DNA of 64,000 nt from Phaeodactylum tricornutum CCAP 1055/1. Taxonomy: Eukaryota; Bacillariophyta; Bacillariophyceae; Surirellales; Neidiaceae. Position 1 is the first letter of the stretch, and each line of letters opens with the position of its first letter. The stretch lies in contig NC_011686.1 in NCBI RefSeq assembly GCF_000150955.2, positions 620,001 to 684,000 of the forward strand. Direction: 5' to 3'. Positions 40,723 through 51,355 of the stretch are shown in pieces. The translations under genes were made by a program, and so were the position numbers. Below the pieces are notes generated by a model, which did no database searches, was not told where the DNA came from, and worked only from the letters and a program-made list of their open reading frames with translations.

Positions 40723-43002
40723 TCAGATGGCACTTTCGTTAGCGACTGAGAGTTGATGATCTACCGCTACAATTTGGTTTGCCTGCTTTAAAAGATCTTC
40801 AAGTCGTTTCTCTTCAGATCTCAAAGACATATTCATGATTAATTCAGTCGAAAATTCTTCTTGAAGTGCTCCATACTTGGCCTTCCGTCTCGCCCGTTTT
40901 CGCTTTGAGTAGATAGCGTCCATTTTGCGTTTCCTCTCATCATGTGTGAGGTGATCCAATTCAGTCTCGGGAACAACTTTGAGCTTTGCCCCACGTCGAC
41001 CAGTACTCCTTCTGACAGGCCAATTTTGCTTCGAGCACCTTTCCTTCTCTTCCACCGCTCGGACGCATTCTATTTCATCAAGTTTTTGAATTGTAAGTTC
41101 TCCACCAAGCCATTCTGGGAACCTGTGGGCCCTTAAATTATTTGCCTCCAAAATTTCTCGGATTTCCCAGCGAGAATAGCCAGAATGGATTTTAAAATGA
41201 TCAAATGCGTAAAGACCGATGATTGTGGGAACCAGTCGCTTAAAGAAGGAAAACTTTTCTCCTGAGTGTAAGCATTGCACCAAATGGAGCTCGCGAAGGC
41301 GGCAAGGGAACGCTCGGCGAAGTAGGTCGGCTGGCTTAGTACGCCCAGTAGCACGATAGAAGCCGGGGTTATCGAACATTGCAACAACAAGAAACCCTTC
41401 ATCCAGCGATCGTTCGTTCTGCATAAGGAGAGAAAAGGCATAAAATGCACATCGAAGCCGTTCGGGTCCTTCGATCGTAATACGTCCTGGAGAGTAGCAA
41501 AGGCTCCCACGTCCACATTCGTCCTGAGGTAAATCGACTAGGTAGCGAGTCTTCCAAGCTTCAAGTTCTGCAGGCCCCAAAGCACCCTCGCCTGTCTGAA
41601 CAATAGGCAAGAACACTCGGTCCTCATAAATTTTCACACGTTCCTCCCAGTACGTCAAAAAGCGCCTTACTGCCTTCATCGAATGGTTCCTTTCGTGCCG
41701 AATGAATAGCTCTGGTGGCGACTCTTCCTCAACTAATAGCGGCGCTCTTCGAATGGCCTGCAGATAGCCAAGCTTTTCCTTCTGCGGGATGAGCATTAGT
41801 ATTCGATCAAATGAGCGACGATGACGTGACAAAGCACTTTCTGGCAATGAGTTGGCCTTGTTGTGCGTCGACCGCCATCCGCCACCAAGGGAAGTAGGCA
41901 GGTAGGCCCGGCGGAATGAGTTCTGCTCGAGAATTTTACACAATTGAACCGCAGAATCGTAGTCGTGTATGTGTGCCTGAGATCCCCAGACACTGGAGAG
42001 CCCAGTTGATTTCCACAACCATGACTTCTTGCCGTCATGAAAGGAACATACGTGTATGTCCTGGACTGTGAGGGGCAAAATAGACCCAATCCAGCTCGTC
42101 AAAGTATGGTACAGGGCTTGGTCTACTTCTTGGAAAGAGGAGCATGCTGCTATATCTTCTCGTATCAGAATGCGAATCGATTCGTTGCCCTGCTCGGATA
42201 AAATGGCCAACATGTAAAACAAGACCCGTCTTTGTGATAAAGCATCCTCGCGACCTTCGAACGGCGAGCACCAGGGGTCCCAGAACAAGACCGGCAGAGA
42301 TCGCGCCTCGGACATGGGAAGAATCACTAAGAAATTAGACTTGAGGGCGTCCTTCTCTCGCTTGGACAGCCAACCAGACGACGGTCCATAAGTATGTTCC
42401 TGTTGGGAACCAAACATCATCTCACGCTCGGTCCAATAGGAGGCCAACCGCTTGCTCGCAGCCCAAGGGTCCCCTCGCGCAGCTTTCAAAAATTGCGCAA
42501 AGTCTGGTGGGTTCTGAAAGTCGTCATGCGGATGGTTTCGTGTGCAACATGTCCTGGAGCGCTTAAGGAAAGACCGAAAGGCCTTTGTTACCTTCGGGGG
42601 CAAGAGTTGCATCGCCGTTGCCATTTCCGGAGTGAGAAACGTTTTAAAAAGAGTAGTTGCGTCCTCCTCTACGGAAGCTTTAGAATGTCCTGCCGCTAAA
42701 TGTTTCTGCAAAACCATATCAACCGCATGCTGCCATTCAGTCGGCGAGGATTTTTCCTGCTGACGACAGCTACTAGTGTGCGAGTCATCCAAGAAATCGT
42801 CCAAGGGCGTTTTGACGGACATGTTCGGAAGAGGGACGGAGCAAAGCTTCCTTCGCTTTCGCGTTCGGAACTCAACAGAACGTAACGCGATCAGAAATCG
42901 AATCAATGAAGATAGATGTGAGGCAGGTTGTACACTTACTGCACAGCGATATGAGGATCGCTTTGCCTCAGGGCCGTGGGCAGACGCGTTCTTACGATGC
43001 AA
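40723..43002 (-). CDS. CRAL-TRIO/bZIP fusion protein with altered basic region (paralogue B)
   Basis: Up to 759 residues from 43002. An internal ATG at 42822 (codon 61, MSVKTPLDDF) is the more likely start. A diverged Sec14-like module lies at about residues 160-375 and a better conserved one at about 395-640 (EDRVFLPIVQTGEGAL; FPEWLGGEL). A bZIP-like segment begins at about 690. Here the invariant basic-region Asn is Asp695 and the Ala three residues later is Tyr698, while Arg703 is kept. The zipper register has Leu713, Glu720, Leu727 and Leu734. DNA contact is therefore probably changed or weak, and this member may act as a dimer partner or dominant modulator. That is inference. It lies next to the transposon island. 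Confidence 0.8.
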   Translation of the reverse strand: MHRKNASAHGPEAKRSSYRCAVSVQPASHLSSLIRFLIALRSVEFRTRKRRKLCSVPLPNMSVKTPLDDFLDDSHTSSCRQQEKSSPTEWQHAVDMVLQKHLAAGHSKASVEEDATTLFKTFLTPEMATAMQLLPPKVTKAFRSFLKRSRTCCTRNHPHDDFQNPPDFAQFLKAARGDPWAASKRLASYWTEREMMFGSQQEHTYGPSSGWLSKREKDALKSNFLVILPMSEARSLPVLFWDPWCSPFEGREDALSQRRVLFYMLAILSEQGNESIRILIREDIAACSSFQEVDQALYHTLTSWIGSILPLTVQDIHVCSFHDGKKSWLWKSTGLSSVWGSQAHIHDYDSAVQLCKILEQNSFRRAYLPTSLGGGWRSTHNKANSLPESALSRHRRSFDRILMLIPQKEKLGYLQAIRRAPLLVEEESPPELFIRHERNHSMKAVRRFLTYWEERVKIYEDRVFLPIVQTGEGALGPAELEAWKTRYLVDLPQDECGRGSLCYSPGRITIEGPERLRCAFYAFSLLMQNERSLDEGFLVVAMFDNPGFYRATGRTKPADLLRRAFPCRLRELHLVQCLHSGEKFSFFKRLVPTIIGLYAFDHFKIHSGYSRWEIREILEANNLRAHRFPEWLGGELTIQKLDEIECVRAVEEKERCSKQNWPVRRSTGRRGAKLKVVPETELDHLTHDERKRKMDAIYSKRKRARRKAKYGALQEEFSTELIMNMSLRSEEKRLEDLLKQANQIVAVDHQLSVANESAI

Positions 43003-43578
43003 GTAAAATTGTACGAGTTTTGTCTCATCGCGATCGTGTCGGCAAGTACGTTATACCCGGCCCACACCCGACAGGTAACTTGAAGGTCGTAGGCCGCGCG
43101 GAAGAATCTCCGAGGAATGCCTATATGATTCGGTTCGTCGCTCACAGTCAGTGTTTTCGTGTTCTCGATTCCGCACCGGTCGAACAAACCTAGACCGATT
43201 TCCAAGAACGGTCGTCCTCTTTTATAGTTACGGGATACGAAAGAGAACACCAAATCCATTTTTCGTGAATTCAAACTTCGCTACCGGCAGTTTTATGGAC
43301 ATCCTACTCCAATCAAAACAGAATTATATGCTTTACGGTAGCCTTGCACTGTTTGTCGTCATTTATCAACAACGTTTGTATCCCTTCCCCGGCAATCAAT
43401 TATTTCCGCTAACAAAACTACACTAACCTTAAACTGGCCCAACAGAAACGCATCGGGCCAACGTCCACCGAGGAAACTTTATAGGGGACATAAAGGAAGA
43501 CACAAAAAGTTTGAAGTTGACCATCGATCATAACATTCGACTGGGCGCTCACAGTCAAATGTGTTTCTTCACAGTGAA
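43003..43578. other. Divergent promoter region
   Basis: About 575 bases between paralogue B (minus) and the GT61 gene (plus). No gene seen. Confidence 0.5.
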
Positions 43579-44778
43579 ATGACCATGGTTTTGACCGGGC
43601 GTCAAAGTAAGCCTGCCCTCAAGTATAAGCAACTGGCGAACCGCAGTATTTTTCTGGTTGCTGTGCTAGCGCTGATGTCTTTCTTGTGTAGGTTCGGCAG
43701 CGTAAAATTCTTTGCGCGTTCGCCTCAGATATCTGCTTCCGTGCAAGCGCAGAATTCCAAAATGGATCTGTGTCTAAGCTTGCAAAGGACGGAAAATGTA
43801 ACGACTGCTCAGTTTCGCAGTGAAAGACAGCTAGTAGAATTCTTGGAAGGTCCAGGGCTGCTGGAGAATAATGGGAATGCCCTCATTGCCACCTGCAAGT
43901 TCCAATACAACAACCACTCCCGCCATTTCCCACACGCCATGCAGCAGCTGTATCGATGCCATTCCTGGTGGCTAGCCAATCCCGACAAGCAGCCATGGCT
44001 GGTTTTTAAAAGCCCTCAAAATGCCTTTGTAGGCGGCTTCTTGACAGCTCTCCGGGATGTCTTCAACGTTACCATTGTTCGATTGCGACACAATCTAAAA
44101 GTGGTTCGTCCAAAAGTCGAGTATGCTTTTGGATCGCCATTTGCTGCCAACTTTGGCTATGCCATGCAATCTCCCCGCGACGCCATCGTATTGCGCGATT
44201 CTATTCTACACCACTACGATTTGCTCTCGGATCGTACCGGTGGTTGCCATCGCAAACCGAGTGTAGTGGGGGCGTCGGTGGAAAATTTAATGCGTGAGCC
44301 CTCAATCGGTATCTTGAATCGATCGCAAAGGACCGGCCGTCGCTTCTTTTCTGACTCTTTATTGCGGGACGCTATTCGGGAGCGATTTGGCCTGACGGTC
44401 CACATGATGACCTTTGACGACAAAAACTTTCTTCAACAAGTCCAATTCATGTCCGAGACAGACATTCTATTGTCTCCACACGGTGCCCAATTGACATCCA
44501 TACCCTTCCTACCCCCGTGTGCCCGCATGATGGAATTCTTCCCCGTCGGATACCTCGTTCCCGAGTTTTTTGGCACTCTTGCGGCGGCCTCGGATGTAAG
44601 CTATGCCTACCTCTATACGGGGCAAGACCGCATCTCCGAAACAGCTACATGGATGAAAGATGCCGAATCTCGCCAAGCAGCCCGGCTATTTCCTGTTTGT
44701 CCAAATCTCGAGACAGTCATGGACAATCTGGAGGAGCAAATTGCTGCGTGGCGGACCTGTTGCCGAGGGAAAAACTGA
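43579..44778 (+). CDS. GT61-type glycosyltransferase, Golgi type II membrane protein
   Basis: 399 residues from the ATG at 43579; another ATG two codons on lies in an ACCATGG context. A single hydrophobic anchor (SIFLVAVLALMSFL) near residues 23-36 follows a short basic N-terminus, the layout of a Golgi type II enzyme. The C-terminal half carries the GT61 (formerly DUF563) signature: a FLQQVQFMSETDILLSPHGA core, then QLTSIPFLPPCARMMEFFP. GT61 enzymes include plant beta-1,2-xylosyltransferase and xylan arabinosyltransferases and animal EOGT. The sugar and acceptor here are unknown; N-glycan or cell-wall polysaccharide modification is likely. Several Asn-X-Ser/Thr sites are present. Confidence 0.82.
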   Translation: MTMVLTGRQSKPALKYKQLANRSIFLVAVLALMSFLCRFGSVKFFARSPQISASVQAQNSKMDLCLSLQRTENVTTAQFRSERQLVEFLEGPGLLENNGNALIATCKFQYNNHSRHFPHAMQQLYRCHSWWLANPDKQPWLVFKSPQNAFVGGFLTALRDVFNVTIVRLRHNLKVVRPKVEYAFGSPFAANFGYAMQSPRDAIVLRDSILHHYDLLSDRTGGCHRKPSVVGASVENLMREPSIGILNRSQRTGRRFFSDSLLRDAIRERFGLTVHMMTFDDKNFLQQVQFMSETDILLSPHGAQLTSIPFLPPCARMMEFFPVGYLVPEFFGTLAAASDVSYAYLYTGQDRISETATWMKDAESRQAARLFPVCPNLETVMDNLEEQIAAWRTCCRGKN

Positions 44779-45131
44779 AAAATGCCACAAAGATCTGCTC
44801 TATGTATAGCGAATGCTGGTCCCACAATTACAAAAATATTAGGTCTTGGCATGTTATTGACTACTCTAGGACTGGACAACTTAGTATGGCCTTGAAATAC
44901 TTTAACAAGTGTGTTCGATTTTTAGTTTTTCGGAAAAGAGCTGTGGTCTCTTTCTCACGCTCTCTCGCGAAATTCGTACAATTGCTCCCCGTGGAGAAAC
45001 GATACCATACATAAGGGAGCACTTGTCTCCACTTTAACAAAAGGAAATCACAGCCATTACGCATTTGGGTTGGCTACTAGAGAGCTGGCTAGAGCTAGAG
45101 GATGTACTGATCGTTTCTTTTCTTTTTTGCA

Positions 45132-46832
45132 ATGGGTTCCCAAAAGGGACTCAGTGAGTCCGGAGTAGGAATTCCCAATTGGAGTCCGCCGGCGTGTATC
45201 GAGAGTATCACAAAGAAATCCTCCAACAAATTGGCAATAGCTGACCATGGCCGTTGCCGGAAGATGACTATGGGACCTCGTCGCCCTGTACAAGGTAGCG
45301 AACTATCGTACCAGCCCGTGTCGATCGACGGCGAAGCAGAATGGGAGGGCAGTTGCGATTTACAAGGCTTTTCTGGAACCAGTCATGCAAGACAGTCTCT
45401 GCCCTCCTCAACAAGTTCGAGTCTCTCGCCGTGTTGCGACTCCGGTACAATTATGGCTTTTGGTGCCTTGGGCGTCTTGAACAATATGCCTTACGTCATC
45501 ATGCTAGCCGCAGCGAAGTCGATTTCGGAAGGAGGGACCGCTTTGGTCTATTTGGCGAACGTCGTACCCGGATTGATAGTCAAGATTTCGGCACCATATT
45601 GGTTCGACAGAGTCTCCTACCGCCGGCGTCTGTGGACTGCGTCCCTATTAATGGGTACCGCATTTGTTTTGGTGGGTCTCTGTTCTCGGGAGTCGATCGA
45701 CGAATCATCATCGCAGACTGTTTCGTCGCGTACTTATGGGCAGCTTTTGGGAGTGGCCTTGATGAGTGTACAGTGTGGATTGGGAGAAGCATCCCTATTG
45801 GCGTTGGCTGGCGGGATGGACGCGGCGGCTTTGACGGCCTTTTCGTCAGGTACCGGTGTAGCGGGCCCCGCTGGGTACTTGTGGAAAATTGTGCTCACGA
45901 GCAGCCTCGGATGGTCCCTCCGGCGGATCGCGTATACGGCAATCCTCCTGCCTATCCTTTACGCTGGAATCTACCAACGTTGTATTGAACCAATCCTTCG
46001 GGGAGACGCTGGGGACGTAGTTCCTGAGTACGACACCTCCCAATTGGAAGGACCGAGTATTCGCGATCGACGTCCGGAAACGGATGTCCCGCTTGTTCCT
46101 GGAGAGACGACGGGATTGGGGGAAGAGCTACAAGTCGTTGACCGCAGTCGTAGCACTTGCGATAACGACACATCTCGCGAAGATTGCACCAACGGGAGCG
46201 ATGCGTCGCAAGACCCACTTTTCACGGTTCCGATTGCGTCCATGACTGGGACGCAAAGATTTCACCGAGTATTGTCACTGTGGAGGTACATTGTTCCTCT
46301 CTTTACAGTGTACGCTGCAGAATACGTTTGCCAAGCAGGGGTGTGGACCGCTCTCGGATTTCCCGTATCAAACGCGGCCTCCCGGAATCACGCTTATCAA
46401 ACCGCCAACGCGTGCTATCAAACGGGGGTACTGGTAAGTCGTAGTAGCGGCAACTGTTTCCGGCTAAGTCTTGTATGGCTCTGGATTTTACCTGGATTGC
46501 AAATCGTCAATTTGGTCTTTTTCACGTACGTCGCCGCGAACGCGCCGGATGCGGACACGGAGGGGGGACGCTGGTTCTGGTACTACACACCCACGGTCTT
46601 GTACGGTGCGGCCGTTGGAACTGGTTTGCTTGGTGGTGGCGTCTATATTCACGGATATCAGCGCGTGGTCGCGGACAGCACCCAAAAGGACCACTGTGAG
46701 TTTGCTTTGAGTTCCGTTTCGGTCGCCGAAGGTCTGGGGGTTGGATTTGCGGATATTCTGAGTTTGTGGTGGCAGTCCTGTCTGTACAAGGCCAATAATC
46801 TGGCGGGAGCCGTTGTCTCCTGCCCATTCTGA
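45132..46832 (+). CDS. CLN3: CLN3/battenin family lysosomal or vacuolar membrane protein
   Basis: 566 residues, longer than human CLN3 (438), largely because of a hydrophilic N-terminal extension of about 100 residues and an acidic loop in the middle. Family landmarks are LGVLNNMPYVIMLAAAKSI in the first membrane segment, GLGEASLLALA, FSSGTGVAGPAGY, the second-half segment IVPLFTVYAAEYVCQAG, YQTANACYQTGVLVSRSS, and LYGAAVGTGLLGGGVYIHGY. About ten to eleven membrane segments are expected. Battenin acts in lysosome or vacuole membranes and affects pH, arginine and glycerophosphodiester handling. It is read in a single frame with no intron needed. Confidence 0.92.
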   Translation: MGSQKGLSESGVGIPNWSPPACIESITKKSSNKLAIADHGRCRKMTMGPRRPVQGSELSYQPVSIDGEAEWEGSCDLQGFSGTSHARQSLPSSTSSSLSPCCDSGTIMAFGALGVLNNMPYVIMLAAAKSISEGGTALVYLANVVPGLIVKISAPYWFDRVSYRRRLWTASLLMGTAFVLVGLCSRESIDESSSQTVSSRTYGQLLGVALMSVQCGLGEASLLALAGGMDAAALTAFSSGTGVAGPAGYLWKIVLTSSLGWSLRRIAYTAILLPILYAGIYQRCIEPILRGDAGDVVPEYDTSQLEGPSIRDRRPETDVPLVPGETTGLGEELQVVDRSRSTCDNDTSREDCTNGSDASQDPLFTVPIASMTGTQRFHRVLSLWRYIVPLFTVYAAEYVCQAGVWTALGFPVSNAASRNHAYQTANACYQTGVLVSRSSGNCFRLSLVWLWILPGLQIVNLVFFTYVAANAPDADTEGGRWFWYYTPTVLYGAAVGTGLLGGGVYIHGYQRVVADSTQKDHCEFALSSVSVAEGLGVGFADILSLWWQSCLYKANNLAGAVVSCPF

Positions 46833-47076
46833 AATCACCTGGGAAGGATTTAGAAAGGTATCGGGCGGTAAGTACGCTGATCTTGACTGAGAATAGCACA
46901 ATTAGCAAGGAGAAACCACATGTTGGGTCGTTCTTTCAACGAGTGTGTCTCTATCGGCAGGCCAAAGATAAAATGGTCATAATTATAATTCCAAACACCC
47001 AACAAGTGATTCTTCCAAAGAAGTTAGTGTCTAGGGCATATGATGATATACGGTTGCAACGATGCTTTTTTATGCT
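46833..47076. other. Short convergent intergenic region
   Basis: About 240 bases between the ends of CLN3 and RPL10, AT-rich; it should hold both 3' ends. No other feature. Confidence 0.5.
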
Positions 47077-47730
47077 TTACTCCTGTCCGGCCTTGTACAG
47101 AGCCGACTTTTCGAGAGGACCGCGACGGTTGTGCACCTTGACGATGTTTCCGTCGGCGCTGAGCTCACCACAGCGGCGCATACGGACGTATTCCTCGCGA
47201 GGGTATGAGGTGAATCCCCATTTAAGACTCTTGAGGATCTTTTGTCGTCCGGCAAACTTGAACTTTCCTCGGCGAATGGCTTCAATGACGTGGGCTTCGT
47301 GGGTGTCCTTGGATCGGACGGAGATGAGAATTTGTCCAATATCTACACGAGCCGCCACACCAATGGGCTTTCCGTACGAGTGCCGCATTCCTGAGGAAAG
47401 TCGATCGGCACCGGCGCACGACAGCATCTTATTGGCCCGCAGAACGTGGAACGGATGAGCCCGGATACGAATGTGGAAGGCGTCCTTACCAATGTTCTTG
47501 GACAAATGCTTGTTAATGGCAACACGGCACGCTTCGAGTGCTTCGGAAGAGATCTGCTGCTTTTCATCGCAGACCAAATGCGCTACAAAGGGAAACTGAT
47601 CCACCGGGGCTTTCTTGGCACCCACGTCGAAAATACGAATCTTCGACTCGGGCACACCACGGCAGTAGCGCGACTTGATGTAGGGCTTGTTCTTTTGGTA
47701 GCGGTAGCAACGAGCAGGACGGCGACCCAT
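47077..47730 (-). CDS. RPL10: 60S ribosomal protein L10 (uL16)
   Basis: 217 residues starting [17 protein letters not shown] at the ATG at 47730. The frame stays open 21 codons upstream, but the universal start of eukaryotic L10 is [10 protein letters not shown]. Family blocks include [16 protein letters not shown], the P-site loop region [31 protein letters not shown] and [12 protein letters not shown]. The protein is added late to the cytosolic 60S subunit and organises the tRNA accommodation and P-site region. Only 66 bases separate this start from the end of the upstream minus-strand gene, so the promoter must be short or overlap it. Confidence 0.97.
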   Translation of the reverse strand: MGRRPARCYRYQKNKPYIKSRYCRGVPESKIRIFDVGAKKAPVDQFPFVAHLVCDEKQQISSEALEACRVAINKHLSKNIGKDAFHIRIRAHPFHVLRANKMLSCAGADRLSSGMRHSYGKPIGVAARVDIGQILISVRSKDTHEAHVIEAIRRGKFKFAGRQKILKSLKWGFTSYPREEYVRMRRCGELSADGNIVKVHNRRGPLEKSALYKAGQE

Positions 47731-47796
47731 TTTTAAAAAAGAGACTTGACAGTAAAAGTACGAAAAAGTGGGAGTGACTGCAAGAGCAACCAAAAA

Positions 47797-48323
47797 TCAA
47801 AGAAGGTCAGCGTGTTGATCGGTAAGAATTTGCGGTACAACACGATTGTACTCATGAGCATCCGGCAAACGTAGCCAGACGTGCAACGAACCACAAGGAT
47901 GTTCCAAGCTGCGTTCTAGATATTGATCCCACGGAACGTAGGCAATCGTACGCACGGTTGACAACTGGGCAAACCGAGATTCGTCTGGAAGACAGGCTAC
48001 CGCTGTCCGTTTTGACCCGTTTTAATTTCTATCAGCATCGGAAGCCATCTTTGGCCCATTAATAGTCAACAGCGTTGGTTTCAGTCCTTGATAAAACACT
48101 CCAAGGCCAGCAATATCGCCATGGTCAACTTACCACGCAACTTCTCGTGCGAATGGCAACACGGGACGAGGTTGGTTGTCGGCAACGTCCGATTAACGTC
48201 TCTGGATAGAGAACACCAGAGTCGTCGATAGAAGTCGCTAGAAATGTAGTAAAGCGGTAACTTTGTCCGCTTGTCTGAAAGTACTGGCAAAGTGGAACCC
48301 GAAATGTACCTGGTCTGTGCCAA
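47797..48323 (-). CDS. Probable spliced gene of unknown function (5' end incomplete)
   Basis: Two open blocks on the minus strand join at a good splice pair. The upstream block runs from about 48323 to 48134; a GTAAGT donor begins at 48133, and a CAG acceptor ends at 48003, giving a 131-base intron of a size common in diatoms. The second block runs from 48002 to a TGA at 47799-47797. The phases match: the single leftover base of the first block plus two of the second make GCG. The second block reads VACLPDESRFAQLSTVRTIA, then VPWDQYLERSLEHPCGSLHV. I recognise no domain. The first block lacks an ATG, so at least one more exon lies upstream. Confidence 0.45.
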
Positions 48324-48882
48324 AGCCTACATTTGCTGTTGGACTCTGCATGAGCCGCAATCATGACTACCGGTAGCCCATGGAAACGTCACATCTGTCG
48401 CAGAGAACACGAAAGAGTTTGCATTTTGAGTGACTGCCATTACAGCACGTACACTACTATGTTATTCGTGACTCACGAATGCCGAAATTTACATTGTATT
48501 ACAGTTAGTACAACTCCGTTTTCACAAAACGGCAATGATAAGGGGCTATTGTCGGATGATCTCTATCCTTATTCGTCGATTGCGGAAAATGCCCGCTGGA
48601 CAACGATTCCTCGATTTCAAGTGAAAGTCTACCAGGCTTTTCTCTGGTTTTTGCGGCAACTGGGCACTGGTGGACAAGCTGGGCCTATATGACGCTCGTC
48701 AGTCATTCGGCCTAGCTTACATTGCCTGTTCCACTGACTGCTAAACAGCACTGGAAAGGCAACCGTAGATATATCTCAACCCGTACTATTGCACGAGGCG
48801 TTCATCCTTCGACACTCTGGAAGAACCATTCGTCGGATGTCGCACGAAGACCTCCGTACCATACTATACACAGGTCATCACC
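48324..48882. other. Upstream region of paralogue C
   Basis: About 560 bases. It may contain the first exon of the spliced minus-strand gene and certainly the promoter of paralogue C. A plus-strand frame at 48363-48692 has no recognisable domain and is not called. Confidence 0.4.
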
Positions 48883-50412
48883 ATGGCGACAGTCTCGTCC
48901 TCGACAACAACCACAAGCGCTCCCGATGCCAACAATGGCAAGGCTACAGGAATTCCACCCTCCTCCCTTAGTGTCCTGAAGGAAGCTGTCTTTCAAGTCC
49001 TCGAGTCTCACCATCGCAAAGATTGTCCATTCACGAACGACGAATCGACGTGTGATGACTCGATGAATGATGAATCACAAACTAATGAAAAACAGCAATG
49101 GAAAAAGGACAGCCTAGGAGCCAAGCACAAGGAGAACTCGATAATCCCCGGCGTCGTTCGTATTGGGCCGCTTCCCCTAGGTGAAGGTGGTACTACGAAC
49201 ATCAGAACCGATACACCGACAAACGTCAGTGAAACTAGCTCGGAAGACATTGTAGAAGTTACAATTTCTGGGAACGAAAACTGGATGTTCCAGAACCAAG
49301 ATAATCCGGAAGTCTCGGATCCAGCTTTGGCCTCGTCTCTGACTGCCTTTGCGCAAGCTCTCCGAATGCATCCTACTGCCGAAAAGCAGGCCTATCTTGA
49401 TGCTCTGGAACGATGTCCCGACTTGCTTGCGACAGAATCGAATCCAGCGTCGTTTCTAGTGTTTGAAAAGTACAACGTCGGCGCTGCCGTACAGCGTTTT
49501 GTCTTATTTTGGAAAGTGCGGCGGCATCTCTTTGGCGAGGATCGCGCATTTTTGGCCATGAATGCTACTGGTAGTGGGGCCCTGGTCGGCTCGGATCTTG
49601 CAATGCTAGAGACGGGGATGTTTCGAATTCTTCCTCGTGACGAGCTTGGTCGAGAAGTGGTGTTCCACAATCCTACTTTAGTTGAACTAGATACTATTGA
49701 ACGCGTCCGATGCGCCTTTTACATTGATTGCATGATTATGCGTAACGGAAAATCCTCTACCGAAGGAATAAGCGTGGTTGTGGCACTTGATAAAGTGGGG
49801 ATGGAGCGTAGCTACGGACGGCCTGCCATTGCGAATGTGCTGCGAAATGCGATGCCTTTTCGCATCAACAAGGCACACATAGTGAAGCTCTTTGACGATG
49901 TCGAAGATGAGCAGTTTTTCACGAAACGATTTGTACCAAGAATTGTTGAAGTATTTGGTTGCCCACTCGAGATTCATGGCCCTCCAGAGGATCTTTCAGA
50001 GGAAACTCCGTACACTTTGTCAATCTACTACGATATGGCGACTCTTCCACTTCTCGTGGGCGGAACTTTGCAGAGTACGGAAACGGATTGCATGCAATTG
50101 TTCTACCAGGAACAAGCAAAGTTTTCCACACGAGCTCGCCGCCGAGCGCTTTCAAAGGATAGCAGGGTCAAAGTAATTGAAAATGAAGACCGGAAGAGAA
50201 AAGTCAACGCAGTCGCATCACGACGCAAAAGAATGCGACGAAAAGAACGCGAAGATATGCTACTTTCAACGCGGGATGATCTTATTGAAGAGAATACTTT
50301 GCTAGAAAAAGAGTATGCGCATCTCCAAAGAGTATTGCAGGAAGCACATCACATTGTTGCAATGATCCAGAACTGTCAAGCATTGTTTCAACAAAAATTT
50401 CAAAGAAGGTAG
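48883..50412 (+). CDS. CRAL-TRIO/bZIP fusion protein (paralogue C)
   Basis: 509 residues, with ATG at 48883 in an ACCATGG context. An N-terminal motif SSLSVLKEAVFQVL...IPGVVRIGPLP is shared with paralogue D. A single CRAL-TRIO-like module spans about residues 150-396. It has ESNPASFLVF, the family motif RAFLAMNATGSGAL, a LGREVVFHNP strand, the lipid-gate-like helix region with MPFRINKAHIVKLF, and the terminal LPLLVGGTLQ, matching LPxxxGG of Sec14. The bZIP starts at about 436, with Asn442, Ala445, Ser446 and Arg450 in the basic region and Leu460, Leu467, Leu474 and Leu481 in a perfect heptad. The protein ends soon after the zipper, so this is the most compact of the four members. Confidence 0.87.
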   Translation: MATVSSSTTTTSAPDANNGKATGIPPSSLSVLKEAVFQVLESHHRKDCPFTNDESTCDDSMNDESQTNEKQQWKKDSLGAKHKENSIIPGVVRIGPLPLGEGGTTNIRTDTPTNVSETSSEDIVEVTISGNENWMFQNQDNPEVSDPALASSLTAFAQALRMHPTAEKQAYLDALERCPDLLATESNPASFLVFEKYNVGAAVQRFVLFWKVRRHLFGEDRAFLAMNATGSGALVGSDLAMLETGMFRILPRDELGREVVFHNPTLVELDTIERVRCAFYIDCMIMRNGKSSTEGISVVVALDKVGMERSYGRPAIANVLRNAMPFRINKAHIVKLFDDVEDEQFFTKRFVPRIVEVFGCPLEIHGPPEDLSEETPYTLSIYYDMATLPLLVGGTLQSTETDCMQLFYQEQAKFSTRARRRALSKDSRVKVIENEDRKRKVNAVASRRKRMRRKEREDMLLSTRDDLIEENTLLEKEYAHLQRVLQEAHHIVAMIQNCQALFQQKFQRR

Positions 50413-51355
50413 GAAGAATTTAATGGTTTGTCCTATTGCTCTACCAGAGGACCACACGGGGGCAGGTGATTGCTGCTGTGAGAGAGCTTTAGCTTACATT
50501 TGTCAACGCAAGTTGCTAGCAAACAGAACAGGTCATTAGCCAACCCATATTTTATATCGCGTTTTGTCAAATCGTCGGCCGGGTTCACTTTTGCACATCC
50601 CGTCATTTGGCTGCCTCAGCTTTCATCAACTCAGGGAGCCTCCTGTTGCACTTTCTTCGTTAATCTTTACCTTTACTGAAAGTCGACTAATTTGTAATAG
50701 AAAATTTCCCGGCGATAAGTTTGTTCATGCGGCTTCATCGATTCCTCTTTGGCCTCTTTTGGCGTTTGTAGGTGGTGGAGTGTGCCGCGAACATTCAGGC
50801 AAAGATAGGACACTCGGTCGAATTTGGTATTCTTTAAGTCGGACACACATCTGCAGCATCATTTATGATCTTTTAGGGATCAGTGACGCACTGCTCAACA
50901 CTCTTTCAAATTTCATGGGAAGTCAAGTCATAAACGAAATCGTTAGGTCATATCATACTCAAACGCGGATCCACGTAAAGTCAATTTTACTCATCCAGAC
51001 CAGTACGCCATCAGACGCTCATTTACCTAAATAGAACATCTCAAACTATCAAAGTTATGACCGATAAACCAAGCGGCACTCCAAATTTAAGGTAGAATTG
51101 CAAAGGCAATCGAGGATTCCGACGTCAACGCTGCATACGGCTTCCACAGAAGTGGTACTACAGGTCTTTTGAACCACGGATCAAACTCTAACTGTGAGTC
51201 AATCCCGAAAGGAGACTGGCCACGACCTCGAACGCCAATTCACGAACCTTGGATCTGCATCACAATTTTCCAATGAGCATGTCAAATCAATACCAGAAAA
51301 GACAAGCGAGTCTTGACGTCAACCGTCAAAACTGATATTTACGAGGAAGGAACAC
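50413..51355. other. Intergenic region between paralogues C and D
   Basis: About 940 bases between tandem genes. A 156-codon frame at 50564-51034 lacks an ATG start and a recognisable domain, so it is not called. No other feature. Confidence 0.45.

Noticed and set aside
50564-51034. 156-codon frame between paralogues C and D
   Set aside because: No ATG start and no recognisable domain; it lies in an AT-rich spacer.
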